A stretch of DNA of 9,062 bases. Source: Leucobacter sp. (GTDB lineage Bacteria > Actinomycetota > Actinomycetes > Actinomycetales > Microbacteriaceae). How positions within the stretch are numbered: position 1 is the stretch's first letter; each line of letters starts with the position of its first letter. Below, piece after piece: positions 1 to 6,056 of the stretch. The notes beneath the pieces were generated by a model. That model searched no databases and was not told where the DNA came from. It saw only the letters and a list, made by a program, of their open reading frames with translations. Both the position numbers and the translations under genes were made by a program. Location: NCBI GenBank assembly GCA_012510755.1, contig JAAZHL010000135.1, forward strand, positions 1 to 9,062, given 5' to 3'.

Positions 1-806
1 ACTGCACCCAGTTGCGAGTGCATGAGCGCAGTCCGTGGGCTGGCGATTTGGTGTACACCGCGTTCTCTGGCTCGCACCAAGACGCGATTAAGAAGGGCTT
101 TGAGCGCATGGCGGCTGATGCAGATGCCGCAGGGGTGAGCGTTGATGACCTCGAGTGGGCAGTGCCATATTTGCCGGTCGACCCGAAAGACCTGGGGCGT
201 TCATATGAGGCCGTGATTCGCGTGAACTCTCAGTCGGGTAAGGGCGGGGTCGCCTACCTCTTGAAGACTGACCACTCACTTGATTTGCCCAGGCGGCTGC
301 AGATTGAGTTCAGCGCGGTGGTGCAAGCGCTCACCGATACTGAGGGCGGTGAAGTGTCGAGCGGCGACATTTGGCGCATTTTCCAAGACGAGTATTTGCC
401 AACGACTGACGCGTCGTTTGACCGCTGGGGTCGGTATGAGCTCTTTCGCACCGCATCGACGAGCGCTGGTGACGGGATCACTGAATTGGCGGTCGACTAC
501 CGGATCGGTGACGACACGGGGCAACTGCACGCCCGCGGCAACGGGCCAATTGACGCGTTCTTGAATGCGCTGAATGCGAACGGCCACCAGGTTACGCTGT
601 TCGACTATGTCGAGCACTCGATGGGTGGCGGCAGCGATGCTGTTGCAGCAGCCTATGTCGACCTTGAGGTTGATGGGCACCGGCTGTGGGGGGTTGGCAT
701 CGACCCCGACACCACCCGAGCAACGCTTAAGGCAATCGTGTCGTCAGTGAACCGAGCTGTGCGTGCGAATAGTCGAGAGATGACTCAGGCGCCGGTCGGC
801 TCGTAA
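1..806 (+). CDS. leuA: 2-isopropylmalate synthase, C-terminal part (5' end outside window)
   Basis: LeuA condenses acetyl-CoA with 2-oxoisovalerate to give 2-isopropylmalate, the first committed step of leucine synthesis, in the cytoplasm. The open frame enters from the window edge (first whole codon at base 3) and ends at TAA 804-806, so the TTG at 12 is not the true start. Visible family signatures are SGSHQDAIKKG (bases 66-98), VPYLPVDPKDLGR and VNSQSGKGG, typical of the long actinobacterial/fungal-type LeuA. From about base 360 follows the C-terminal leucine-binding regulatory domain, with GNGPIDAF (537-560) and DYVEHSMG (603-626). The VNTR-type insertion known in Mycobacterium tuberculosis LeuA is absent here. 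Oddity: the first visible residues read CTQLRVHER where the family usually has Pro instead of Arg (codon 15-17). leuA is separated from ruvA by 75 bases holding a hairpin, so it is probably its own transcription unit. Identification is very secure. Confidence 0.95.
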   Translation, partial: CTQLRVHERSPWAGDLVYTAFSGSHQDAIKKGFERMAADADAAGVSVDDLEWAVPYLPVDPKDLGRSYEAVIRVNSQSGKGGVAYLLKTDHSLDLPRRLQIEFSAVVQALTDTEGGEVSSGDIWRIFQDEYLPTTDASFDRWGRYELFRTASTSAGDGITELAVDYRIGDDTGQLHARGNGPIDAFLNALNANGHQVTLFDYVEHSMGGGSDAVAAAYVDLEVDGHRLWGVGIDPDTTRATLKAIVSSVNRAVRANSREMTQAPVGS

Positions 807-813
807 GTAAGTT

Positions 814-827
814 CGTACATTTGTTCG
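814..827 (+). promoter_or_regulatory. LexA binding site (SOS box) upstream of ruvAB
   Basis: The sequence CGTACATTTGTTCG matches the actinobacterial SOS box CGAAC-N4-GTTCG with one mismatch (T for A at the third base). The symmetry extends outward to TTCG...CGAA (812-829), giving 14 of 18 palindromic positions. It lies between leuA and ruvA, 54 bases before the ruvA start, and ruvAB are classic LexA-regulon genes. Binding is inferred from sequence and context only. Confidence 0.75.
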
Positions 828-836
828 AATGATCGG

Positions 837-864
837 CGTGGCGAAGCCTGATTCGACTGCCACG
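837..864 (+). terminator. Possible leuA terminator hairpin
   Basis: CGTGGC (837-842) pairs perfectly with GCCACG (859-864). Inside, GAA (843-845) can pair with TTC (852-854), leaving a six-base loop and a four-base bulge on the 3' side. It begins about 30 bases after the leuA stop. No true T-run follows (only AGTTCT), so it is not a canonical intrinsic terminator; many actinobacterial terminators lack one. It sits between the SOS box and the ruvA -10 hexamer, so a role in ruvA regulation is the alternative. Confidence 0.4.
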
Positions 865-869
865 AGTTC

Positions 870-875
870 TAGGGT
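870..875 (+). promoter_or_regulatory. Likely -10 element of the ruvAB promoter (possibly leaderless)
   Basis: TAGGGT fits the actinobacterial -10 consensus TAnnnT. Its last T lies six bases before the GTG start of ruvA at 882, the spacing expected if transcription starts on or next to the start codon. There is no convincing Shine-Dalgarno sequence in front of ruvA, which agrees with a leaderless message. No clear -35 hexamer is visible 16-19 bases upstream, as is common for actinobacterial promoters. Confidence 0.5.
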
Positions 876-881
876 AAGAGC

Positions 882-1544
882 GTGATTGCTTCTATTCGTG
901 GTGCTGTGCTTGCCGCTGGCCCGGGCTGGGTGGTGATCGATGTCGGTGGCATCGGTTATCGGGTTGAAGTTCCGGGCCGGCTGAGCGGTGCGCATGTCGG
1001 CGCTCAGCTTGCCCTGCACACTTCGTTGGTTGTGCGAGAAGACGCGCTCACCCTGTATGGCTTCGAGTCTCAAGACGAGCTTGAGGTGTTTGGTGTGTTG
1101 CTGAGCGTGTCAGGTGTCGGCCCACGAAGCGCGTTGGGGGTGCTCACCGAGCTCACGCCATCGCAGATTGCCCAAGCGATTGCAAGCGAAGATGAGAAGC
1201 CCTTTCGCAAGGCGCCGGGAATCGGCCCGAAAACAGCAAAGCTTATTGCGGTGCAACTCGCGGGCAAGCTTGACCCCCGCATGTTTAGCGCAACTGGCGA
1301 CGCAGCCCACCCCACACCTGACGACAGCCTCTCTGGTGATGACCGTGTCGCGGTCAACGTAGCCACTGCGTTGATGGGTCTCGGGTATGCCGAGTCGCAA
1401 GCTCTGTTAGCGGTTGACGACGCGCGTGCGGCGGGCGCTGCCGCAGATGAATCAGGCCTCTTGCGGGCGGCCCTCGCGTTGCTGCAACAGCCACGGGCTG
1501 GCGGGCGACACGCGGGCAGCGAACAGGGGGGCGGTGCTCGATGA
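882..1544 (+). CDS. ruvA: Holliday junction branch migration protein RuvA
   Basis: RuvA binds four-way DNA junctions as a tetramer and loads the RuvB motors that drive branch migration in recombinational repair. At 220 residues it is slightly longer than the usual ~200. Domain I (OB fold, about 1-63) ends in VREDALTLYGF; E53 and D54 match the acidic pin residues (E55/D56 in E. coli). Domain II has two helix-hairpin-helix motifs, SVSGVGPRSALGVL (about 75-88) and RKAPGIGPKTAKLIAVQL (about 109-126). A variable linker (about 131-152) precedes domain III (about 153-203), which contacts RuvB. The last 17 residues form a Gly/Arg-rich tail beyond the normal end. The GTG start is chosen because MIASIRGAVL is the normal RuvA N-terminus. 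It overlaps ruvB by four bases (ATGA), suggesting translational coupling, and follows an SOS box. Confidence 0.97.
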   Translation: MIASIRGAVLAAGPGWVVIDVGGIGYRVEVPGRLSGAHVGAQLALHTSLVVREDALTLYGFESQDELEVFGVLLSVSGVGPRSALGVLTELTPSQIAQAIASEDEKPFRKAPGIGPKTAKLIAVQLAGKLDPRMFSATGDAAHPTPDDSLSGDDRVAVNVATALMGLGYAESQALLAVDDARAAGAAADESGLLRAALALLQQPRAGGRHAGSEQGGGAR

Positions 1545-2539
1545 GCAGTGAACTGTCGCCGCAAGTCACCCCCAACGAAGTTGGGTACGAAGGGGCGCTA
1601 CGACCCGGCTCGCTGAGCGAATTTGTGGGGCAGGCGAAGGTGCGCGGTCAGTTGAGCCTGCTGCTCGACGCCGCGCTGAAGCAGCAGCGAACCCCTGACC
1701 ATATTCTGTTAGCCGGCCCACCCGGCCTCGGCAAGACCACGCTGTCAATGATTGTCGCGACTGAATTAGACAAGCCACTGCACCAAACTTCGGGTCCAGC
1801 CATACAACACGCCGGCGATTTGGCGGCGGTGCTCTCTGCCTTGACGCCGGGTGAGGTGCTGTTTATCGACGAAATCCATCGCATGGCACGAAGCGCCGAA
1901 GAGATGTTGTACCTTGCGATGGAAGATTTCAAGATCGACATTATGGTCGGCAAGGGGGCTGGGGCAACATCGATTCCTCTCGAACTCTCGCCATTCACGC
2001 TTGTGGGCGCGACCACGAGGGCAGGGTTGCTGCCAAACCCGCTGCGGGATCGTTTTGGTTTCACTGCGCACCTCGAGTTTTATAGCGAACAAGAACTTGC
2101 TGCGGTGGTGAGCCGAGCGGCACGACTACTTGGCTTTGACGTCGAACAGGCGGGCATTGATGAGATCGCCAGCCGGTCGCGGGGGACTCCCCGAATCGCC
2201 AATCGTTTGTTGCGTCGAGTGCGAGATTACAGCCTGGTGCATGAACAGCCTGGCGACATCCGGGCAGTGCGGGCTGCGCTCGCGCTCTATGACATCGACG
2301 CGCACGGGCTTGACCGTCTCGACCGTGAGGTGCTGCACGCGGTTGTCGAGCGGTTTAGTGGCGGGCCGGTTGGCTTGTCTACGCTCGCAGTATCGGTCGG
2401 TGAAGAGGCAGAGACCATCGAGGCTGTTGTTGAGCCCTTTCTCGTTCGTGCAGGGCTGCTCAGCCGCACACCTCGCGGCCGAATCGCTACCCGTCGAGGC
2501 TGGGAACACACAGGTGTACCGATGCCAGATGTCCTATAG
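1541..2539 (+). CDS. ruvB: Holliday junction branch migration helicase RuvB
   Basis: RuvB is the hexameric AAA+ ATPase that pumps DNA through the RuvA-bound Holliday junction. Its 332 residues are normal for the family. Visible motifs: Walker A GPPGLGKT (59-66), Walker B LFIDEIH (107-113), sensor 1 GATTR (156-160), the arginine-finger region NPLRDRFG (166-173), and sensor 2 GTPRIANRLLRRVRD (215-229). The C-terminal winged helix carries GGPVGLSTLA (274-283) and the signature PFLVRAGLLSRTPRGR (about 299-314). A G-run (AGGGGGG, 1525-1531) nine bases before the ATG can serve as ribosome binding site within the end of ruvA. No key residue is missing. ruvC, the junction resolvase that finishes the reaction, is not adjacent in this window. 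Confidence 0.98.
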   Translation: MSSELSPQVTPNEVGYEGALRPGSLSEFVGQAKVRGQLSLLLDAALKQQRTPDHILLAGPPGLGKTTLSMIVATELDKPLHQTSGPAIQHAGDLAAVLSALTPGEVLFIDEIHRMARSAEEMLYLAMEDFKIDIMVGKGAGATSIPLELSPFTLVGATTRAGLLPNPLRDRFGFTAHLEFYSEQELAAVVSRAARLLGFDVEQAGIDEIASRSRGTPRIANRLLRRVRDYSLVHEQPGDIRAVRAALALYDIDAHGLDRLDREVLHAVVERFSGGPVGLSTLAVSVGEEAETIEAVVEPFLVRAGLLSRTPRGRIATRRGWEHTGVPMPDVL

Positions 2540-2540
2540 T
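2535..2540 (+). promoter_or_regulatory. Possible internal promoter -10 for yajC-secDF
   Basis: TATAGT overlaps the ruvB stop codon and matches TATAAT at five of six bases; a second TAnnnT hexamer, TATGGT, follows at 2545-2550. No clear -35 is visible. Transcription from here would give a leader of roughly 55 bases containing a small GC stem-loop (GGCGC 2553-2557 with GCGCC 2563-2567) and the yajC ribosome binding site. This would uncouple the Sec genes from SOS-regulated ruvAB. Prediction only. Confidence 0.35.
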
Positions 2541-2602
2541 CTTGTATGGTTTGGCGCGCAGAGCGCCCACACAATCGTGCCCCCGAAAGGACACCCCTGA
2601 CT

Positions 2603-3007
2603 ATGGATCCGATTTCCCTAGTAATGTTCGGCCTGATCGCCGTGCTTATTTTCTTCATGTTCCGCAATGGCAAGAAGCGCCAGCAGGCACAGCAAGAGAT
2701 GCAGAACAATCTGCGCCCCGGTGCTGAGGTGATGCTGCAGTCGGGCATCTTCGCTGTGGTCGATTCGGTCGATGAAGAAGAGAACCGTCTCACCGTGCAC
2801 AGCGGCACGTCAACGCTGGTCGTGCACCGCAATGCGATCGCGCAGATTGTGACTCCCGTCGAAGCAGCCGACGAGCCGGTTGACCTGGCACCTGACGACG
2901 ACCCTGCATTCGGTGAGCGTGTAAGCGATTCAGAGGCGAACGAAGAGACTGCTGGTGACGCCGAGCAGGGGCCAGAATCTGATTCTGGCGACGCGCCTAA
3001 GGCCTAA
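2603..3007 (+). CDS. yajC: Preprotein translocase subunit YajC
   Basis: YajC is a small single-span membrane protein that associates with SecDF and the SecYEG translocon. The product is 134 residues: a hydrophobic segment at about 5-20 (SLVMFGLIAVLIFFMF), a basic stretch just after it (RNGKKRQQ) that fits a cytoplasmic side, then the conserved core LRPGAEVMLQSGIFAVV (37-53) and a beta-rich region ending IAQIVTPVEA. The last ~45 residues are a low-complexity acidic tail, common in actinobacterial YajC. The start at 2603 is chosen because GAAAGGA (2585-2591) lies 11 bases upstream and the protein then begins directly at the membrane segment. The in-frame ATG at 2546 would add an Arg/Pro-rich leader with no family counterpart. 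It is 84 bases upstream of secD. Confidence 0.92.
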   Translation: MDPISLVMFGLIAVLIFFMFRNGKKRQQAQQEMQNNLRPGAEVMLQSGIFAVVDSVDEEENRLTVHSGTSTLVVHRNAIAQIVTPVEAADEPVDLAPDDDPAFGERVSDSEANEETAGDAEQGPESDSGDAPKA

Positions 3008-3021
3008 CCCGTTCGTTTTGC

Positions 3022-3039
3022 GGGGTCATTTGCGACCCC
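3022..3039 (+). other. Stem-loop between yajC and secD
   Basis: GGGGTC (3022-3027) pairs perfectly with GACCCC (3034-3039) around a six-base loop. No T-run follows, so a full terminator is unlikely, and yajC-secD is normally co-transcribed. A second weak stem, GCCC/GGGC (3056-3059 with 3065-3068), lies downstream. These could tune secD expression or mRNA processing; this is inference from pairing only. Confidence 0.35.
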
Positions 3040-3091
3040 ACCTTGCCTTGCGCGTGCCCGCGCGGGGCGTTGTGAAGAAAGAAGTTACTAC

Positions 3092-4927
3092 GTGTCTCAG
3101 TCACCAGCAGTGAGACGAGCCCGACGCTCACTCACCACGCTGCTTATTTTCGTCATTGCACTCGTCGGTGTGATTGCTCTCGGGGTTTGGCGAAGCGACG
3201 CTACGTGGTCGCCCAAGCTTGCGCTTGACTTGCAGGGTGGTACGCAGATCATCTTGGCGCCAAAGTTGGCCTCTGGGCAGTCGGTTACCGGAGAGCAGCT
3301 TGAACAGGCTGTGGCGATCATTCGTCAGCGCGTTGATGCTTCTGGTGTGAGCGAAGCAGAGATTTCGACACAAGGATCGCAGAACATCTCTGTGTCGATT
3401 CCGGGCAAGGCAGACGAGGCAACGTTGCAACGTATCGAGGCTTCGGCGAAACTCGATTTTAGGCCTGTGCTGTACTACGGCGTCAATAACATGGCGCCGC
3501 AGCCCGAAGCAGAAGAGGCAACGGCCGAAGAGACAGAGATCATCACCGGTGAGGGTGAGGCGGGCGAAGCCGCTGAGGGTGACGAGGCTGCGCAAGCCGA
3601 GACGACCGAGCCTGACGTCGCCGCTGAGCAAGCCGCGACCGACGAAAAGGCGGCCGCAGGGCTCTATCCCGACCCAATTCCTGGCACTGCGTTTGATCAG
3701 TCCTGGTTGACTGAGCAGCTCTTTTTAGATTTCACTGACTTCACCTGTAGCGCAGAAGAGACGCTCGGGCTGAGTGAGGCACCCACAGACCGACCACTCA
3801 TCACCTGTGACGAGTTCGGGTTCTACAAGTACATTCTTGGCCCCGTCGAAATGGGCGGCGAGACCATCACCGATGCGGTTGCCCAGATTGGCGCCACCTC
3901 CACTGGGGCGAGCACCGGGCAGTGGGTGGTGCAGATCACACTCGACAACGATGGCACGAAGACGTTTGGCGAGATTAGCTCGCGCATGTACGGGCAGCCT
4001 GAACCATCGAACATGTTTGCGTTTGTGCTTGACAGCACCGTGATCTCAGCGCCGACGATGAACGGGCTCATTCTCGATGGCCGCCCCTCGATTAGCGGCA
4101 ACTTCACCCAAGAGAGCGCACAGACGCTCGCGAATCAGCTCAAGTTTGGTGCCTTGCCAATTGGGTTTACCGTGCAGAGTCAAGAAGACATTTCGGCGAC
4201 GCTCGGCACGAATCAACTGCAGGCAGGTTTGCTTGCCGGGTTGATTGGTCTCGTGCTCGTGGTCATCTATTCACTGTTCCAGTACCGTGTGCTCGGCACG
4301 CTCACCATTGCCTCGCTCGCTATTGCCGGCGTGTTGACCTACCTGTTGCTCACGTTCTTTTCGTGGCGGCAGGGCTATCGTTTGTCGCTTGCGGGCATTG
4401 CCGGCATCATCGTAGCTGTCGGCTTCACCGCCGACTCCTTCATCGTGTACTTCGAGCGTGTGCGTGATGCTCTGCGAGACGGATTTCACATTGATCGGGC
4501 GGTCGAGAACGGTTGGAAGAAGGCATTCCGTACGGTGCTTGCCTCTGACGGCATCAACTTCTTGGCGGCGGCAATTCTGTTCTTGCTGGCGGTGGGTAGC
4601 GTGCGCGGGTTCGCCTTCACTCTTGGTCTCACCACCCTGGTCGACATTTTGGTGGTCGCGCTCTTCACCCACCCGATGATGACGCTGCTCGCACGAACGA
4701 AGTTCTACAGCAGCGGGCACCCAGCTTCTGGGCTCGACCCGCAGGCGCTCGGAGCCATCTATCGTGGCCGTGCTCAGTTTCGTGAGCCGGTCGTCGCAAG
4801 CCGTGGCGCGGCAAGCAAATCGAAGGGCGCCGCTCGTGAGGCGGCAAAACGGCAGACGATTGCCGAGCGGAAGGCAGCTGAAGAGCTGACCTTGAGCGAT
4901 ACCGTGACCACCCGAAAGGAGAGCTGA
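3092..4927 (+). CDS. secD: Protein translocase subunit SecD
   Basis: SecD, with SecF, uses the proton gradient to pull or release preproteins on the outer side of the membrane during Sec export. The product is 611 residues. It has a first membrane span at about 15-32, then the conserved LDLQGGTQI (45-53). A large extracytoplasmic region (about 33-372) contains an Ala/Glu-rich acidic insert (about 135-190) and two cysteines (C219, C239) that could form a disulfide. Five more spans follow: about 376-396, 400-420, 430-453, 484-502 and 505-527. The span-4 signature is GFTADSFIVYFERVRD, where D448 matches the proton-path Asp (D519 in E. coli). The C-terminal ~70 residues are charged and Ala/Lys-rich. 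The GTG start has AAGAAAGAAG about 7 bases upstream and leaves a normal basic N-terminus; an in-frame GTG six codons later is possible. secF starts 2 bases after the stop. Confidence 0.96.
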   Translation: MSQSPAVRRARRSLTTLLIFVIALVGVIALGVWRSDATWSPKLALDLQGGTQIILAPKLASGQSVTGEQLEQAVAIIRQRVDASGVSEAEISTQGSQNISVSIPGKADEATLQRIEASAKLDFRPVLYYGVNNMAPQPEAEEATAEETEIITGEGEAGEAAEGDEAAQAETTEPDVAAEQAATDEKAAAGLYPDPIPGTAFDQSWLTEQLFLDFTDFTCSAEETLGLSEAPTDRPLITCDEFGFYKYILGPVEMGGETITDAVAQIGATSTGASTGQWVVQITLDNDGTKTFGEISSRMYGQPEPSNMFAFVLDSTVISAPTMNGLILDGRPSISGNFTQESAQTLANQLKFGALPIGFTVQSQEDISATLGTNQLQAGLLAGLIGLVLVVIYSLFQYRVLGTLTIASLAIAGVLTYLLLTFFSWRQGYRLSLAGIAGIIVAVGFTADSFIVYFERVRDALRDGFHIDRAVENGWKKAFRTVLASDGINFLAAAILFLLAVGSVRGFAFTLGLTTLVDILVVALFTHPMMTLLARTKFYSSGHPASGLDPQALGAIYRGRAQFREPVVASRGAASKSKGAAREAAKRQTIAERKAAEELTLSDTVTTRKES

Positions 4928-4929
4928 TC

Positions 4930-5973
4930 ATGGCTCGTCGTGCATTTGCTGATTTCGGCAACGCTCTCTATACCGGTGAGAAATCAATCAACTTTGTTGG
5001 TCGTCGTAAGACCTGGTACATGATCAGTGCCGTGTTGATATTGATTGCTCTTGTCGGCCCACTGCTGCGCGGCGGGCTGACACTCGGCATCGAGTTCACC
5101 GGTGGCAGCCAGTTTCAGATTCACGTTGCTGAGGGCGAACGTGACCAGTCACTCGCGCTCGAAGCCGTCGATGAGGTGCTACCTGGTTCAGCACCGCGCG
5201 TATCGTTGGTCGGACAGACCGACATTCGTGTGCAGACCGAACAGCTCGAAGACACGCAGTCGCGCGCGCTCCATGAAGCTCTCGCAGAGGCCTACGGAGT
5301 GTCATCTGAGGAGGTGACTGCCTCGTACATTGGTGCGCTGTGGGGCAAGGACATCACCAGGCAAGCACTCATCGCGCTCGTGGTGTTTATTCTCTTTGCC
5401 GCACTCGTGATGGCGATCTACTTCCGCACTTGGAAGATGTCGCTCGCGGCACTGATCGCACTGTTCCACGACCTCATCATTACCGCAGGCATTTATGGCA
5501 TCTCAGGCTTTGAGGTGACGCCAGCCGCAGTCATTGGCTTCTTGACGATTCTTGGCTATTCGCTCTATGACACGGTCGTGGTCTTCGACAAGATTCGTGA
5601 GAATACTGCACCAGGTGAATTGAATGATCGGCGTACGTTCTCGGAGGCGGTGAACCTTGCAGTGAACCAGACCCGCGTGCGGTCGATCAACACCTCGGTG
5701 GTTGCGTTGCTGCCCGTTGGGTCGATCCTCTTCATTGGCGCATTTGTGCTTGGAGCCGGAACCTTGCGCGATATCGCTCTCGCCCTGTTCATCGGTATTC
5801 TTGTTGGTGCTTACTCGACGATCTTCATCGCCGCACCCGTCTACGCGCAACTGCGTCAGGGTGAGCCTGAGATCAAGAAGCAAGAGGCGCGCGTGCTTCG
5901 GGCACGTGAGCGCGAAGAAGGTGGCAGCCAAAGTGCTGACGACGCACGCGCCGATGCGGCAGTTGAGGCATAG
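4930..5973 (+). CDS. secF: Protein translocase subunit SecF
   Basis: SecF is the membrane partner of SecD in the proton-driven SecDF complex. The 347 residues show one span at about 29-47, the conserved GIEFTGGSQFQI (53-64), an extracytoplasmic P domain (about 65-140), and five spans at about 145-165, 171-192, 197-218, 256-276 and 280-304. The signature GYSLYDTVVVFDKIRE (209-224) carries D214, equivalent to the functional Asp of span 4 (D213 in E. coli). The tail (about 310-347) is charged and acidic at the end, longer than in E. coli but usual for actinobacteria. A strong ribosome binding site AAAGGAGAG (4915-4923) lies inside the end of secD, and the genes are two bases apart, so they are surely co-expressed. 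No irregularity is visible. Confidence 0.97.
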   Translation: MARRAFADFGNALYTGEKSINFVGRRKTWYMISAVLILIALVGPLLRGGLTLGIEFTGGSQFQIHVAEGERDQSLALEAVDEVLPGSAPRVSLVGQTDIRVQTEQLEDTQSRALHEALAEAYGVSSEEVTASYIGALWGKDITRQALIALVVFILFAALVMAIYFRTWKMSLAALIALFHDLIITAGIYGISGFEVTPAAVIGFLTILGYSLYDTVVVFDKIRENTAPGELNDRRTFSEAVNLAVNQTRVRSINTSVVALLPVGSILFIGAFVLGAGTLRDIALALFIGILVGAYSTIFIAAPVYAQLRQGEPEIKKQEARVLRAREREEGGSQSADDARADAAVEA

Positions 5974-5998
5974 CATTTTCTCTCACGTGCAAGCCGTT

Positions 5999-6028
5999 TT
6001 GCCTTAACGATCGCGCGGGGTGTAACGT
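5999..6028 (+). promoter_or_regulatory. Weak candidate promoter for rel
   Basis: TTGCCT (5999-6004) and TAACGT (6023-6028, fitting TAnnnT) are 18 bases apart in the 83-base secF-rel gap. The -35 matches TTGACA at four of six positions. No terminator is visible after secF, so read-through from the sec genes is an equally good explanation for rel expression. Confidence 0.25.
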
Positions 6029-6044
6029 TCAATCACCGAATGCC

Positions 6045-6053
6045 AGGAGGTGA
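6045..6053 (+). promoter_or_regulatory. Strong ribosome binding site of rel
   Basis: AGGAGGTGA is fully complementary to the 16S rRNA 3' anti-Shine-Dalgarno tail. Six bases separate AGGAGG from the GTG at 6057, which fixes that codon as the rel start. It is the strongest ribosome binding site in the window. Confidence 0.85.
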
Positions 6054-6056
6054 GTA

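Noticed and set aside
826..839. 13-base word GAATGATCGGCGT present both here and within secF (around 5632)
   Set aside because: One shared 13-mer in a 9-kb window is near chance expectation and the second copy is inside conserved coding sequence.
744..1073. Minus-strand frame spanning the leuA-ruvA gap
   Set aside because: It lies over two secure + strand genes and the regulatory gap, and its translation has no recognisable protein character.
2546..2602. In-frame upstream ATG that would lengthen YajC by 19 residues
   Set aside because: The added residues are Arg/Pro-rich and unlike any YajC N-terminus, no ribosome binding site precedes that ATG, and GAAAGGA fits the start at 2603.
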